Shown here: positions 8,016 through 17,355 of the stretch, in pieces
How positions within the stretch are numbered: the first letter of the stretch is position 1
Layout: each line of letters starts with the position of its first letter
Assembly (NCBI GenBank): GCA_002328075.1
Contig: DCVT01000009.1
Coordinates: 1-62,760, forward strand
Direction of reading: 5' to 3'
Source of the DNA: Anaerolineales bacterium UBA2181
GTDB taxonomy: Bacteria; Chloroflexota; Anaerolineae; Promineifilales; UBA4811
DNA length: 62,760 nt
Position numbers and translations under genes: made by a program
Notes under the pieces: model-generated
Told to the model about the DNA's origin: nothing
What the model saw: the letters and a program-made list of their open reading frames with translations, nothing else
Databases searched by the model: none

Positions 8016-9566
8016 CTACCCGTCCTCACGGGCAATTGCCGTCCGCCAGTCCTGTCTCTTGCTCAGGGTTCTCTTGCGAGTTTCGGTTCCACGCGGCAGC
8101 CTCCTGCCCCTTACCCTTGTCTCCCTGAATCCCATGACGGCCGTGTACCCCAAACCGCCCGCGCAGAGCAGCAGAAAGGGGAGTGAGCCCCAGCTCCCGC
8201 GTGCCAGGGCTACGCCTGCGCCCAGCAGGGCGTACACGGTCAGGGATGCCTCGCAGAGGGCCAGGTGATTACGGCCGGAACCCACAACGGACGGCATTGG
8301 ATACGCCGACCAGCAACCGCCAGGTAACGAGACCTGGTTGTACTTGGGTGTTCGATCAAAGACTGCCGGGCGGCGCGCAAGCGCTTTCCAGATTGCCAAG
8401 GCGTTACTTGGCGCCAGCCCAACCGCTATCAATGCCAACGCGGGCAGACCGGTCAGCGTCCGGCGCCCCCAATCTCGAAAGAGCACCCTTTGGGAAAGGA
8501 CAAAGAGCAGCGGTTGAGCAATGCCTGCCAACCCGAAAGCTGCCAAGAACGGCGAGAAACGATAACCGTCCAAGAGCAGCAGCGGTAGCAGCAGCAGCAT
8601 GGCAAGTAGGAGAAGGTGGGCCGTGTAGCCGGTCATGCTGATAAGCGCATAGAGCCGCGCAGCCATCGTGTGCTGCTGGCTTCGAAGTATGGCTCGCCCA
8701 TACTTGAGGACGCATTGAAGGGATCCCTTGGCCCATCGTGCCTGCTGCATCTTGTAGGCGGTCAAGTGGGGCGGCAATTCGGCGGGCGAGACCTCCTCGG
8801 GAAGAAAACGAAAGCGCCAACCAGCCAACTGGGCTCGGATGCTCACATCCAGGTCCTCGCAGACGGTATCTCCCTGCCAGCCGCCAACCTCCACCAGGCA
8901 ACGTTGGCGCCATACACCGCCGGAGCCGTTGAACCGCGGAAACAGATCAGCCTGGTGCCGTACCAGTTGTTCAACCGCAAAGTGCTTGTCCAGGGCAATT
9001 GCCTGTGCCCTGGTGAGCGCGTTGTAGCCCGCGTTGAGGTGTCCCCATCGCGTCTGCACCATTCCCAGACGAGGATCCTGTTGAAGATGAGGGATGACAT
9101 GGAGCAAGAAGTGCGGCTGGGGATGGAAATCGGCGTCAAAAATGGCGATGAACTCCCCGAAGGCGGACCCGAGTCCCCTCTGCAGGGCGCCTGCCTTGAA
9201 CCCATCGCGCTGGGTCCGGTGAAGCAGAGAAATGTCCAAGCCAACCGTGCGATGATGCCGCACCCGGGCCCGCGCCAACGCGGTGGTCCGGTCGGTCGAA
9301 TCATCCAACACCTGAATCTGCAGCCTGTCCCGCGGATAGTCCAGGGATGCGACCGCATCAATCAGGCGTTCCACCACGAGCGGTTCATTGTATAGTGGTA
9401 GTTGGACGGTAACCCGGGGCGCGGCGCATGCAGCGAGGGGTGTAGCCGCGGATGTTGCCTTATGACGATGGCGGACAAACAGCCAAAGGGTGAACCAACC
9501 CACCATCCCATAAACCGCCAGCCCCGCCGCAGCCCCTAGATAGAGAACCGCTACCATTCCCATCAT
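8016..9566 (-). CDS. Family 2 glycosyltransferase, cellulose-synthase-like membrane enzyme
   Basis: A 516-residue processive-type beta-glycosyltransferase. A TM segment (residues about 5-30) precedes the GT2 domain: VQLPLYNEP, the first catalytic Asp region in QVLDDSTDRT, the DxD motif as IFDADFHPQ, the acceptor-site Asp in CEDLDVSIRAQ, and the QxxRW motif as MQQARWAKGS. Three or four further TM segments fill residues about 315-490. The order matches CesA/CslA-type synthases making beta-linked polysaccharide such as glucomannan or cellulose; the sugar is not determinable. It is the last gene of the alaS operon and overlaps the DUF951 gene by 4 bases. Confidence 0.9.
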   Translation of the reverse strand: MMGMVAVLYLGAAAGLAVYGMVGWFTLWLFVRHRHKATSAATPLAACAAPRVTVQLPLYNEPLVVERLIDAVASLDYPRDRLQIQVLDDSTDRTTALARARVRHHRTVGLDISLLHRTQRDGFKAGALQRGLGSAFGEFIAIFDADFHPQPHFLLHVIPHLQQDPRLGMVQTRWGHLNAGYNALTRAQAIALDKHFAVEQLVRHQADLFPRFNGSGGVWRQRCLVEVGGWQGDTVCEDLDVSIRAQLAGWRFRFLPEEVSPAELPPHLTAYKMQQARWAKGSLQCVLKYGRAILRSQQHTMAARLYALISMTGYTAHLLLLAMLLLLPLLLLDGYRFSPFLAAFGLAGIAQPLLFVLSQRVLFRDWGRRTLTGLPALALIAVGLAPSNALAIWKALARRPAVFDRTPKYNQVSLPGGCWSAYPMPSVVGSGRNHLALCEASLTVYALLGAGVALARGSWGSLPFLLLCAGGLGYTAVMGFRETRVRGRRLPRGTETRKRTLSKRQDWRTAIAREDG

Positions 9567-9769
9567 GGCGCGACCGCCGTCTTGACAAATGCTTTAAAGC
9601 GCTTGTTGAACTCACCACGCGGCAGCAACACGCGGCGCCGACAAGTGGTGCACACAAGACCAACATCGGTACCCAGTCGTACCACGCGCCATTCATATCC
9701 CCCACAGGGGTGCGGCTTGCGCAGGCGGACGATGTCGTCCAGTTGAATGACCGGTGGAATTGGTTTCAC
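9563..9769 (-). CDS. DUF951 family protein
   Basis: A 68-residue basic protein with the DUF951 signature: DIVRLRKPHPCGGYEWRVVR, then GTDVGLVCTTCRRRVLLPRGEF. Three cysteines (HPCGG and CTTC) suggest a metal site or nucleic-acid binding. Members are usually 60-75 residues, so it is complete. In other bacteria the gene lies near translation or chromosome-maintenance genes, but its function is unknown. It sits between the Hsp70 gene (4-base gap) and the glycosyltransferase gene (4-base overlap), so it is co-transcribed. Confidence 0.9.
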   Translation of the reverse strand: MKPIPPVIQLDDIVRLRKPHPCGGYEWRVVRLGTDVGLVCTTCRRRVLLPRGEFNKRFKAFVKTAVAP

Positions 9770-9773
9770 GTGC

Positions 9774-11117
9774 TTATCTCTCTGGGCTGGCGGCTCGGAT
9801 TGCCAAACCCGCGGTCACACCGCTGAATATGCTGATCGGAACCACTCTGCCGGCTCCGAAAACCTCTTCAAGCATGCTGACAAAGCCCGGAATCTGTGAG
9901 GAGCCTCCCGTACGGATCACCGCGTCGACTTGGCCGACAGACAGACCGGACCGGTCGAGCGTATTCATCAGACAGGCTCGAATGGCGTGCACATCGTCGC
10001 CGATGATCATCTCGAACTGCGACCGGGTCACCGGCTGCCAGATGTTGATCTCCCCGGTTTTCAGGCGGATGAGGGAAAACAGGGAATGCGAGAGGCCAAT
10101 TTTGGCGCGCTCGACCTCGTCATAAAGCCGGATACCCTCGTCGTTGGCTATCACCGAATGGAGCGCCAGCAGCCGCCCTGGGTGGTCACCTGTTGCCTGG
10201 GCGTTCTGCAGGAAACGCAAGGTATCCGATCGGTTCAACTGCAGGAGCGTCCGCCAGTTGAGAAGTGCATCCACATATTGGCGAGGGAAGGGAATGTGGT
10301 CGTCGCCCCAGGTGGTTCCGCGCCCGAAATGGTCCAACAGAAGCTGTTCCACCATCCGGCGGTCAAACTGGTCTCCAGCGATGCCGATGCCTCCAACCGC
10401 ATAGATCGTTCGGCCGGCAGGGTCCCCGACTCGCATGACCGTCAGGTCCAGCGTGCCGCCACCAAAATCAAACACCAGAATGTTCTGCGGCTCCTGAACC
10501 GAGAGTTCGTAGTGGAGCGCTGCTGCCACCGGCTCCAATTCAAACGAAACCTCGAGGAAGCCGGCCCGCATGGCCGCATCATGCAAACGAGCCTCGGCGC
10601 GCTGGTCGGCCGGCGGCTCTCCGACTCCGACGAATTGAACCGGCCGGCCCAGCACGACGCCGGTAACGGCTTCTCCAGTCTCATTCTCGACTCGGCGACG
10701 GATTTCACCCAAGATGAGGCTGATCAATTCCTCCAGATCGTAGGTGCGACCGAACACTTTGGTGGAGGTATAGGTCCCAGACAATTCGCTCTTCAAGGAT
10801 CGCAGCAAGCGACCAGGACTCCATTCATCGACCAGGGAATAGACCTCTTCGATAACCCGCATGCCGTCGGAATAGAGTTGTTCGAGCTCGCCGACATATT
10901 GGCGGACCAGCTTTCGCGGCCGGCCGATGTTCTCTTGGTAATACGTGTCAATGGCGGTGCGACCCACCATGGCCTGGTGATCGCGGGTGAGGTAAAGCGC
11001 CGAGGGCATGACCGTTTCCGGTTCGGCTGCCGGGTCCAAGTGGAAAAGGTGAACGCTGCGGCCGTCGTAACACCCGGCGCCACTATTGGTCGTGCCAAAG
11101 TCCAATCCGATGCGCAT
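9774..11117 (-). CDS. Hsp70-family ATPase (YegD-like, no substrate-binding domain)
   Basis: A 447-residue protein consisting only of the actin-like ATPase. Visible motifs are phosphate-1 GLDFGTTNSGAG, phosphate-2 VFDFGGGTLDLTVMRVG, the following GGIGIAGDQFDRRM, and the adenosine motif RTGGSSQIPGFVSML. Classical DnaK is about 610-640 residues with a C-terminal peptide-binding domain, which is absent here, so this belongs with the YegD-type Hsp70-like proteins. The client is unknown. It follows the GyrA-CTD-like gene by 10 bases. Confidence 0.9.
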   Translation of the reverse strand: MRIGLDFGTTNSGAGCYDGRSVHLFHLDPAAEPETVMPSALYLTRDHQAMVGRTAIDTYYQENIGRPRKLVRQYVGELEQLYSDGMRVIEEVYSLVDEWSPGRLLRSLKSELSGTYTSTKVFGRTYDLEELISLILGEIRRRVENETGEAVTGVVLGRPVQFVGVGEPPADQRAEARLHDAAMRAGFLEVSFELEPVAAALHYELSVQEPQNILVFDFGGGTLDLTVMRVGDPAGRTIYAVGGIGIAGDQFDRRMVEQLLLDHFGRGTTWGDDHIPFPRQYVDALLNWRTLLQLNRSDTLRFLQNAQATGDHPGRLLALHSVIANDEGIRLYDEVERAKIGLSHSLFSLIRLKTGEINIWQPVTRSQFEMIIGDDVHAIRACLMNTLDRSGLSVGQVDAVIRTGGSSQIPGFVSMLEEVFGAGRVVPISIFSGVTAGLAIRAASPER

Positions 11118-11127
11118 TGTCGCGCCC

Positions 11128-12276
11128 TCAGAGCAGTGCGCCCGGAACCCAGGCTACTGCCACAGCCGGGTGGTTTACCATGGGCCTGAGCTGACTTCCC
11201 TTGCTCAACCGGGTCTGCAGCGGGACATCCGCGACGGGAGAGCAGACCAGCTTGCCGGCAAAGGTCAAAAACAAAAGGGCGCCGCGCGCCGCATATGGCA
11301 GCGAAGCCAAAACGTCAAATGCCTGGATGAAGGGCGCACCAGAACTCCCCGGTTTGGTATGCCGCTTGCAGGCACTGCCCTCGCGGCGCAGCGCCATGCC
11401 TGAAGCAGTCACCAAGAGCACCTCTGCCTCGTCGGGAAGGGAGAGGGCGGTTGCGACCTCGTCGTCCGGTTCCATCGTCAGGGCTATGGTTCCAGGACCC
11501 ATGACTGTGTGGTGTGGAAACCGGAGTGCATGTCCCCAACGGGTGATCATCATCAGGTCGCCGCGGTCGCCATTAACCATGGCGATCGGCTCGTCCCCAG
11601 CCATGTCAGTCTTTATCACCGGCCGCCGGTCCGCAATATGCGGGTCCAGCAGGGCGTGAAGGAACTGACGGGCGAACCCTCGCCGCGTGACGACGGTCCA
11701 GAAGCGGGGCGGCTCTGGAAGGGCGACGGCCACCGCAACCCGCTCGCCGGGGTCCAGGTTGATGGCACGATGCTCGTCATCATGCTCCGCCAGCCATCCT
11801 CCGGTTTCCAGCAAAAAGGGAACCTGGTGCGGGAGAATTCGAGCGACCCGGCCCGTGTTGGTCAGCATGAGGACCGCTTCATGCGGCCGAACGAACACAA
11901 GCGAGCGCAGGCTGAGAACCGCGGATCGGTCCAAAGCCGGCTGCTTTTCGCGTAGGAGTATCCGGGCTCGAGAAAGTGGCATCCGTAACGCCTGGCCCCG
12001 GTCCGAGATAAAAATCAGCGCGGCTTCCGCCGAGGCCTGCCCCTTGATAACGTCCTGAAGCGCAGCGACTTGCTGCTGCAACCTGGTCACATGGCCACTG
12101 TCCGCGGTCGTCAAGGGTGCTCCTCGACGCAGACCCACCAGTTCGTCGCGGAGGCGCTCGTTCTCCAGGTCAAGTTCCATCAGCCGATCCGCCAGCATCT
12201 CGACCAACTCGGGCGCGGCATCCGGATTTCTCCGCACCTCTTGAATCCACCACTGAACGTCGCTCTTGCGGATCAT
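11128..12276 (-). CDS. Coiled coil plus stand-alone DNA gyrase A C-terminal-like beta-propeller protein
   Basis: A 382-residue protein. Residues about 15-85 are helical with a heptad-like pattern (LADRLMELDLENERLRDELV). The remainder holds repeated blades of the GyrA/ParC C-terminal propeller: VVTRRGFARQFLH, MITRWGHALRFPHH, LLVTASGMALRRE, LFLTFAGKLVCSPV. No topoisomerase breakage-reunion domain and no active-site Tyr region are present, so it cannot cut DNA. By analogy with the GyrA CTD it may bind or wrap DNA. It overlaps ruvX by 4 bases, so it is made with a DNA-processing enzyme. The fold assignment is from motifs only. Confidence 0.72.
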   Translation of the reverse strand: MIRKSDVQWWIQEVRRNPDAAPELVEMLADRLMELDLENERLRDELVGLRRGAPLTTADSGHVTRLQQQVAALQDVIKGQASAEAALIFISDRGQALRMPLSRARILLREKQPALDRSAVLSLRSLVFVRPHEAVLMLTNTGRVARILPHQVPFLLETGGWLAEHDDEHRAINLDPGERVAVAVALPEPPRFWTVVTRRGFARQFLHALLDPHIADRRPVIKTDMAGDEPIAMVNGDRGDLMMITRWGHALRFPHHTVMGPGTIALTMEPDDEVATALSLPDEAEVLLVTASGMALRREGSACKRHTKPGSSGAPFIQAFDVLASLPYAARGALLFLTFAGKLVCSPVADVPLQTRLSKGSQLRPMVNHPAVAVAWVPGALL

Positions 12277-12824
12277 GGGGTGTTGTCCTCCTGGCTGGCG
12301 GCCGGTCGCCGTTCGTCCAGGTAACTCTGAAGGATCACGGCGGCAGCCACCGCGTCAATCCAGTTCCGACGTTCGCGAAACGTCCTGTGCCGGCCGGAAG
12401 CCGCCATTGCCACTGCTGCTTCCCTGGTCGAATAACTCTCGTCCCACAACCGGACCGGAGTGGGGCATTCAGCGGCCAAGGATGTTTCCAGAGCCTCGGC
12501 GTACCTGCGTATCCGACGCCCCTGAGCACCTTCTGTCCCGTCGAGGAAGATCGGATAGCCGCAGACGACCAGCCCAACCTGGCTCTCGCAAATCAGTCGG
12601 GCAATAGCTCGAAAATCCTCCGCTCGTGATGCTCGGTTCAGCACGCAGAGCGGCCGAGCAAACAAGCGGAGCGGGTCGCTCAGCGCCACACCGACTCGCT
12701 TTTCGCCTACATCCAACCCCAGGACACATTCCCTGCCCATTGGTTCTGTCATCTGCGGCACTGACATCGCGGTCGCGCGAGGTTTGGTTGTGCGCAATGT
12801 TGGATTGCTCGGACGCGCGCTCAT
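12273..12824 (-). CDS. ruvX: RuvX/YqgF-type Holliday junction resolvase or pre-16S rRNA nuclease
   Basis: A 183-residue RNase-H-like protein. The first acidic residue is in VLGLDVGEKRVGVALSDP, the central strand is VGLVVCGYPIFLDGTEG, then WDESYSTREA and the last Asp in NWIDAVAAAVILQSYLDERR. Family members process the 5' end of pre-16S rRNA (E. coli YqgF) and/or cut Holliday junctions. The first 28 residues precede the domain. A start at MGRECVLG is possible, but the 12824 ATG overlaps the preceding stop by 4 bases and suits coupling. The alaS-ruvX neighbourhood is also conserved in Firmicutes. Confidence 0.92.
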   Translation of the reverse strand: MSARPSNPTLRTTKPRATAMSVPQMTEPMGRECVLGLDVGEKRVGVALSDPLRLFARPLCVLNRASRAEDFRAIARLICESQVGLVVCGYPIFLDGTEGAQGRRIRRYAEALETSLAAECPTPVRLWDESYSTREAAVAMAASGRHRTFRERRNWIDAVAAAVILQSYLDERRPAASQEDNTP

Positions 12825-14350
12825 CCCGCAGTGTCAATCCGGGTGGTGATGCGCGTCGGCAAATACGGCAACCGACCAAACTGGGATGGCCACACGCGGA
12901 TGGCCGGCGCTCGGTCAACCGGTACCTCTCTCAGAATCCAGGCTTCAGCTTGGGCAACAGGAAGGCCGCTTATGCTTTGCGCAATGGTGACCTGGTTGAT
13001 GTTGGCCGCTGCCCGCGCCCGCCCTTGGAGTAAAAAGGTGACGCGTCCTTCATCGTCCACCTGGATCACCTCGCCGCGACGGGGTGCGCCGATACTCTCC
13101 GGAATCAGGTGGTAGCCCTGCGGGGTGGCAGCCGCCAGTTGGGTGTAGGCAACCCCGAATCCCTCGTTACCATCAACCACCACCCCCTGGACCAGAGCCG
13201 ACATCTCTAGCTCGACCGAATCAGCCTGTTCGCCCACGTATCGGTTGTAATCCGCGCGTTGCACAACATAGAGCAACAAGGTCTCCTCAGCCAGGAATTC
13301 AGAGGGTGTCATCCAATTGGGGATCTCTGCCTTGCCGAGTTGAAGCAGTTGCTGCGCTACCTGGTTGCGAAGGCGATCCATGTCTGCCTGGGTCACCGAT
13401 TTGACCTGACGGACCCCACCTCCTTCGGTGGGAGAAAGGTTGCGTACCTGGAGTTGGAGGGCGAGCGCCCCCTCCAACTGGTTGATGAGATTGGGGCCGA
13501 CATTGGACCATGCACCAGGGTCAAGAGCCACCACAGGAGCTTCAACGGTGGCTCCCACCACCGCTGGCATCTCTACTGCCTGCGTGGTGCGAAACCGGAC
13601 CGTCGTTCCGGCGGTCGTGCGCACCACCGTGCCGGCGGGAATGGTCGCCGGGGCGGCCTGTTGATTGATAAACAGAACCACGCCGGTGGCATAGGCGTCG
13701 GGCACATCCACATTGCCGGTGGTGGCGGCCGCGCCGCGCCAGGCCACCTGGACTCGGATGATGCGGGCCGGAACGATTCCCGCCTTGTAATCCGCTGTTT
13801 CGACTGCGGGATCAGCTACCACCACGCTGGTCACCGTGAGCACTTGCGTATCCGGGTGCAGAACCACAGTGGCGCCAGGGATCAGATAGATGGCGCTGAC
13901 CAGCAACGATGCCAAAGTGAACACAAAGACCACAATACCTCCCAGACGCGCTACCCACCGTTGCCAGGTCGGTCGAGGGCGGTTCCGGCGGTAGGTCTCG
14001 CGCAGGTCGCCCGGATCGGGCACGGGGGGCGGCGCAGGTGGCTTGGGCTGGCGAGCCGGTCTCCAAGGCCAACGCCAACTGCGGTTCTGCCCAATCTCGA
14101 TTGTGGGAAAGACGGGGATTCCCAGATCCCGTGCCTCGGCCACGATTCCTGGATCGGTGCACACCAGGCCTAACTCAAGCTGAAGCCGGGAGGCATGTCG
14201 CTGCACAAGGACCAGCGCAAGCCTCTCGCCGACCGGCTCGCTGGAGGATGGCAGAACCAACAGCACCCGTTTCGCGCGGACCCAATCCAGTCGGTCACGG
14301 ATGCTGTGGTAGTCGTCTTCGGGTTCGAGCTGGATGATCTGTTCGACCAC
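12821..14350 (-). CDS. Membrane-anchored baseplate-J/gp47-like protein
   Basis: A 509-residue protein of the group annotated in Chloroflexota as baseplate J-like. Residues 1-95 form a cytosolic alpha/beta domain (RVLLVLPSSSEPVGERLALV). A proline-rich stretch (KPPAPPPVPDPGD) leads to one TM segment at about 135-155 (GGIVVFVFTLASLLVSAIYL), then a large beta-rich outer part with the J-like segment GVVLFINQQAAPATIPAGTV. No other phage-tail gene is nearby, so a phage origin is unlikely. It starts at GTG 14350, whose G is the last base of the alaS stop codon (TAG). The function is unknown. Confidence 0.75.
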   Translation of the reverse strand: MVEQIIQLEPEDDYHSIRDRLDWVRAKRVLLVLPSSSEPVGERLALVLVQRHASRLQLELGLVCTDPGIVAEARDLGIPVFPTIEIGQNRSWRWPWRPARQPKPPAPPPVPDPGDLRETYRRNRPRPTWQRWVARLGGIVVFVFTLASLLVSAIYLIPGATVVLHPDTQVLTVTSVVVADPAVETADYKAGIVPARIIRVQVAWRGAAATTGNVDVPDAYATGVVLFINQQAAPATIPAGTVVRTTAGTTVRFRTTQAVEMPAVVGATVEAPVVALDPGAWSNVGPNLINQLEGALALQLQVRNLSPTEGGGVRQVKSVTQADMDRLRNQVAQQLLQLGKAEIPNWMTPSEFLAEETLLLYVVQRADYNRYVGEQADSVELEMSALVQGVVVDGNEGFGVAYTQLAAATPQGYHLIPESIGAPRRGEVIQVDDEGRVTFLLQGRARAAANINQVTIAQSISGLPVAQAEAWILREVPVDRAPAIRVWPSQFGRLPYLPTRITTRIDTAG

Positions 14351-17112
14351 TAACCTTCAAGCATCTCCAGGACCAGGCAGGGCACCAGCGCCAGTGCCTC
14401 GGTGAGCCGCAGCTTGTCTCGACCGCCAGCCTGCGACAATGTCGCTTTGCCTCCTCCTCCTCCTCCAATCAGCCGCGCGGCTGGTTGGATCAATTTGTCG
14501 GCTCGCACTCCTCGGTCGACCAAGTCGGGGGACACTGCCACCACCAGCGTGGGCCGATCGCCGGACACGGTCCCCAGCGCCGCCACGCCCGAGGGTACTC
14601 GGTCACGGAACCAGTCAGACATCTCGCGCATGGAATCGACCGTGGCGTTTTCGACAGTTGCCACCAACACCGGAACACCGCCCGCGTTCGCGACCCCTTG
14701 CGTTGATCCAAGCGGCACGTTGGTATCCATGAGCCGGTCAAGGAGGCTGCGGGCGAGGGCGCGTTGCAGTTGTGCCACCTCTTTCTCCGCCCGCTGAATA
14801 TCCTCGAGCAGTGCTGCCACCTTTCTGTCCACCTCAGTGGGGTTGGTGTTGAGTTGCTCGGCGGCACGATCCAATACGCGGAACTGCTCGTGCGCCAGGG
14901 CCTGGGCTGCCCGCCCGGTGACGGCCTCGATCCGCCGCACATTGGCTCCGACGCTTCCTTCGCTGACGATGTGAAACAGGCCTATTTCCGCGGTCTGGTT
15001 GACATGCGTGCCGCCACACAACTCCAGGCTGTATGGATGGGAGGGTTCGCCAACCTGGATTGTCCGAACGACCTCCCCGTATTTCTCGCCAAAGAGCGCC
15101 ATGGCGCCTTGCTCTTTGGCGTGGCGCAATGAAGCGTGGCCGGCCGCGACTGGCAGGTTGCGCAGGATCACCTGGTTGACTCGCTGTTCCATGGCATCGA
15201 GTTCTGACCGTTGAACCAAGGTGGGGTGGTTGAAATCAAACCTGAACCGGTCCGGCGCAACCAGCGAGCCTTGTTGGAGCACGTGCCTGCCCAGCACCTC
15301 GCGCAGTTCCTGATGAAGGAGGTGGGTGGCGGTATGATTCCGCATGATGTCCCATCGGCGCTCTGCGTCCACCACTGCCAGCGCAGCTTCCCCCGTCCGT
15401 ATCTGACCACGGACCACTCGGCCGCGATGAACCACCAGCGCGGGCAGCGGTTTCTGGACGTCCGCCACCTCGATCAACCAGCCGTCTGGCTGTCGGATGG
15501 TACCAGAATCGCCTACCTGCCCGCCAGATTCAGCGTAAAAGGGGGTGGAATCCAACACCACTTCTACCTCGGCGCCGGTCTCGGCTGAATCCACTACATG
15601 CCCATCCATCACGAGTGCCACCACGTTGGCGTGCTGGACCAGCTGGCCATGCGGATCGTGGTCGACGCCGGAGGCGCTCAAGACACCACGGTCCACCAGC
15701 TCAGCCAACAATCTGACATAGACGCCAGTCTCTTCCGCATTGAGGGCGCCGAAGGCTCCTGTTCCACTGGCCTGTTTGTGTTTCTCAGATGCAGCCCGAA
15801 AGTCGCTTTCGTCCACCGTGAATCCACGCTCCTGGACGACGTCGCGGGTAATCTCCAGTGGCAGGCCAAAGGTTGCGTACAGGTGAAACGCAGTCTCGCC
15901 GTCGATGGTGCGCTGACCGGTTGCCTGGAGCTCGGCGATCACCTCCTCCAGTTGGCTCATGGCAGCATCCAACGTGCGTTGAAAGCGCTCCTCCTCAGTA
16001 GTCAATGTTTGGAGGACAAGTTCACGCCGATCAACCAGCTCTCCGAAGAAACCACCCATCTCGCCGATCACCTGCTCTGCCAGCTGGGCCAGAAACGGCT
16101 CCCTGAAACCTAGCCGCTTGCCAAAACGAGCGGCGCGGCGGATGATCATGCGAAGCACATAGCCCCGGCCGAGATTGCCTGGAAGCGCGCCATCAGCGAT
16201 CAGGAATGACGATGCACGCGCGTGGTCAGCAATCACGCGGTAGGCAACCGGGTCAGCTCGCCTTTGTGCATCCGTGTGACCCAGTAGCGCCTGCGTGCGG
16301 GACATGGTGCCCGAAAACAGGTCCGTCTCGTAGTTCGAGTGCGCGCCTTGCAGTATGGCCACCATGCGCTCAAAGCCCATGCCGGTGTCCACGTGCTTGG
16401 CGGGCAAAGCGTCGAGTTTTCCATCTACGTGACGGTTGTACTGGATGAAAACCAGGTTCCAAACCTCCAGGAAGCGGCGGCAATCGCCGTTGACCCGGCA
16501 CGTGTGCCCGGGCACGTCCGAAAGGTCACAGAATGCCTGTCCGCGGTCTAGGTGGATCTCGCTGCACGGCCCACACGGCCCGGACTCCCCCATCTCCCAA
16601 AAGTTGTCCTTGCGGCCGAAATAGAGCACATGGTCCGGCTGGACATCGGTCACGCTCAACCAGCAGTCCGAGGCTTCCTGGTCCCGGCCCAAATCACCCC
16701 TGTCATCCTCAAACACCGTTGCGAACAGTTCATCCTTGGGCAATCCCCAACGGTCGGTGAGCAACTCCCATGCCCATTGGATGGCCTCTTTTTTGTAATA
16801 GTCGCCAAAGGACCAATTGCCAAGCATCTCAAAGAACGTGTGGTGGTAGGGCGATTTTCCGACGTCCTCGAGATCGTTGTGTTTGCCGGAGACTCGCATG
16901 CATTTCTGGCTGTCCACGGCACGCGTGTAGGGCCGACTGCCGACGCCCAAAAAGACATCCTTGAACTGGTTCATCCCGGCGTTGGTGAACAGCAAGGTGG
17001 GGTCGTTGAGCGGGATCAGCGATGCACTGGGCACCACCGTGTGTCCCTTACTGACGAAAAAGTCCAGGAACTGTTGGCGGATCTCCGCGCTGGTCGGGCC
17101 GGGTTTGGACAT
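14350..17112 (-). CDS. alaS: Alanyl-tRNA synthetase
   Basis: A 920-residue cytosolic enzyme charging tRNA-Ala. It shows the class II core at the N-terminus (RQQFLDFFVSKGHTVVPS, NAGMNQFKDVFLG, RVSGKHNDLEDVG, FFEMLGNWSFGDY). The editing domain carries the zinc-binding HTATHLLHQ and CGGTHV motifs. The C-terminal oligomerisation domain contains a DHHA1-type glycine-rich stretch. ATG 17112 (MSKPGPTSAEIRQQF) is chosen over an upstream in-frame start at 17268 because GAGGTG precedes it and the extra 52 residues are not alaS-like. It is first in a seven-gene operon, about 145 bases downstream of its promoter. Confidence 0.97.
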   Translation of the reverse strand: MSKPGPTSAEIRQQFLDFFVSKGHTVVPSASLIPLNDPTLLFTNAGMNQFKDVFLGVGSRPYTRAVDSQKCMRVSGKHNDLEDVGKSPYHHTFFEMLGNWSFGDYYKKEAIQWAWELLTDRWGLPKDELFATVFEDDRGDLGRDQEASDCWLSVTDVQPDHVLYFGRKDNFWEMGESGPCGPCSEIHLDRGQAFCDLSDVPGHTCRVNGDCRRFLEVWNLVFIQYNRHVDGKLDALPAKHVDTGMGFERMVAILQGAHSNYETDLFSGTMSRTQALLGHTDAQRRADPVAYRVIADHARASSFLIADGALPGNLGRGYVLRMIIRRAARFGKRLGFREPFLAQLAEQVIGEMGGFFGELVDRRELVLQTLTTEEERFQRTLDAAMSQLEEVIAELQATGQRTIDGETAFHLYATFGLPLEITRDVVQERGFTVDESDFRAASEKHKQASGTGAFGALNAEETGVYVRLLAELVDRGVLSASGVDHDPHGQLVQHANVVALVMDGHVVDSAETGAEVEVVLDSTPFYAESGGQVGDSGTIRQPDGWLIEVADVQKPLPALVVHRGRVVRGQIRTGEAALAVVDAERRWDIMRNHTATHLLHQELREVLGRHVLQQGSLVAPDRFRFDFNHPTLVQRSELDAMEQRVNQVILRNLPVAAGHASLRHAKEQGAMALFGEKYGEVVRTIQVGEPSHPYSLELCGGTHVNQTAEIGLFHIVSEGSVGANVRRIEAVTGRAAQALAHEQFRVLDRAAEQLNTNPTEVDRKVAALLEDIQRAEKEVAQLQRALARSLLDRLMDTNVPLGSTQGVANAGGVPVLVATVENATVDSMREMSDWFRDRVPSGVAALGTVSGDRPTLVVAVSPDLVDRGVRADKLIQPAARLIGGGGGGKATLSQAGGRDKLRLTEALALVPCLVLEMLEG

Positions 17113-17256
17113 GAACACCTCGTCGGTGAACCAGCAGACAGGAGCACACCGGGTTGTTGGACCTGCGTCCGGTACGGTGGGATCCCGCTTGCGAAGATGC
17201 TCCACCTTTGTGTACTGACCGGCTTGATGGCTGTTCCGCTGGCGATCGTGGCGGTG

Positions 17257-17285
17257 ATTGTAAGACAAGGGGGGGCTTCTGTCAA
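17257..17285 (-). promoter_or_regulatory. alaS operon promoter (TTGACA-17-TACAAT)
   Basis: On the minus strand -35 TTGACA lies at 17285-17280 and -10 TACAAT at 17262-17257, spacer 17 with a C7 run. The leader to the alaS ATG is about 140 bases. No T-box core (UGGNACC) is present in it. Confidence 0.85.
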
Positions 17286-17302
17286 CGGGCGGTCATCGTG
17301 GT

Positions 17303-17331
17303 TTGCGGTTGCCTGGCAACCGTGCTAAAGT
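17303..17331 (+). promoter_or_regulatory. Candidate promoter of the M28 peptidase gene with a 17-bp palindrome in the spacer
   Basis: TTGCGG (17303-17308) and TAAAGT (17326-17331) are 17 bases apart. The spacer region holds a perfect palindrome, CGGTTGCC-T-GGCAACCG (17306-17322), 8+1+8 bases. This is the position and form of a repressor operator. It is divergent from the alaS promoter, whose -35 lies 18 bases away. Confidence 0.5.
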
Positions 17332-17355
17332 GGGTCGAGTACGAGGCGGAAACGC

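Noticed and set aside
12821..14350. Prophage tail region suggested by the baseplate-J-like match
   Set aside because: Only one such gene is present, inside a housekeeping operon and with a membrane anchor; no other phage gene is nearby.
17113..17260. T-box riboswitch in the alaS leader
   Set aside because: The leader has CCCACCGTACCGG, superficially like a T-box bulge, but the essential UGGNACC core and the terminator/antiterminator pair are missing.
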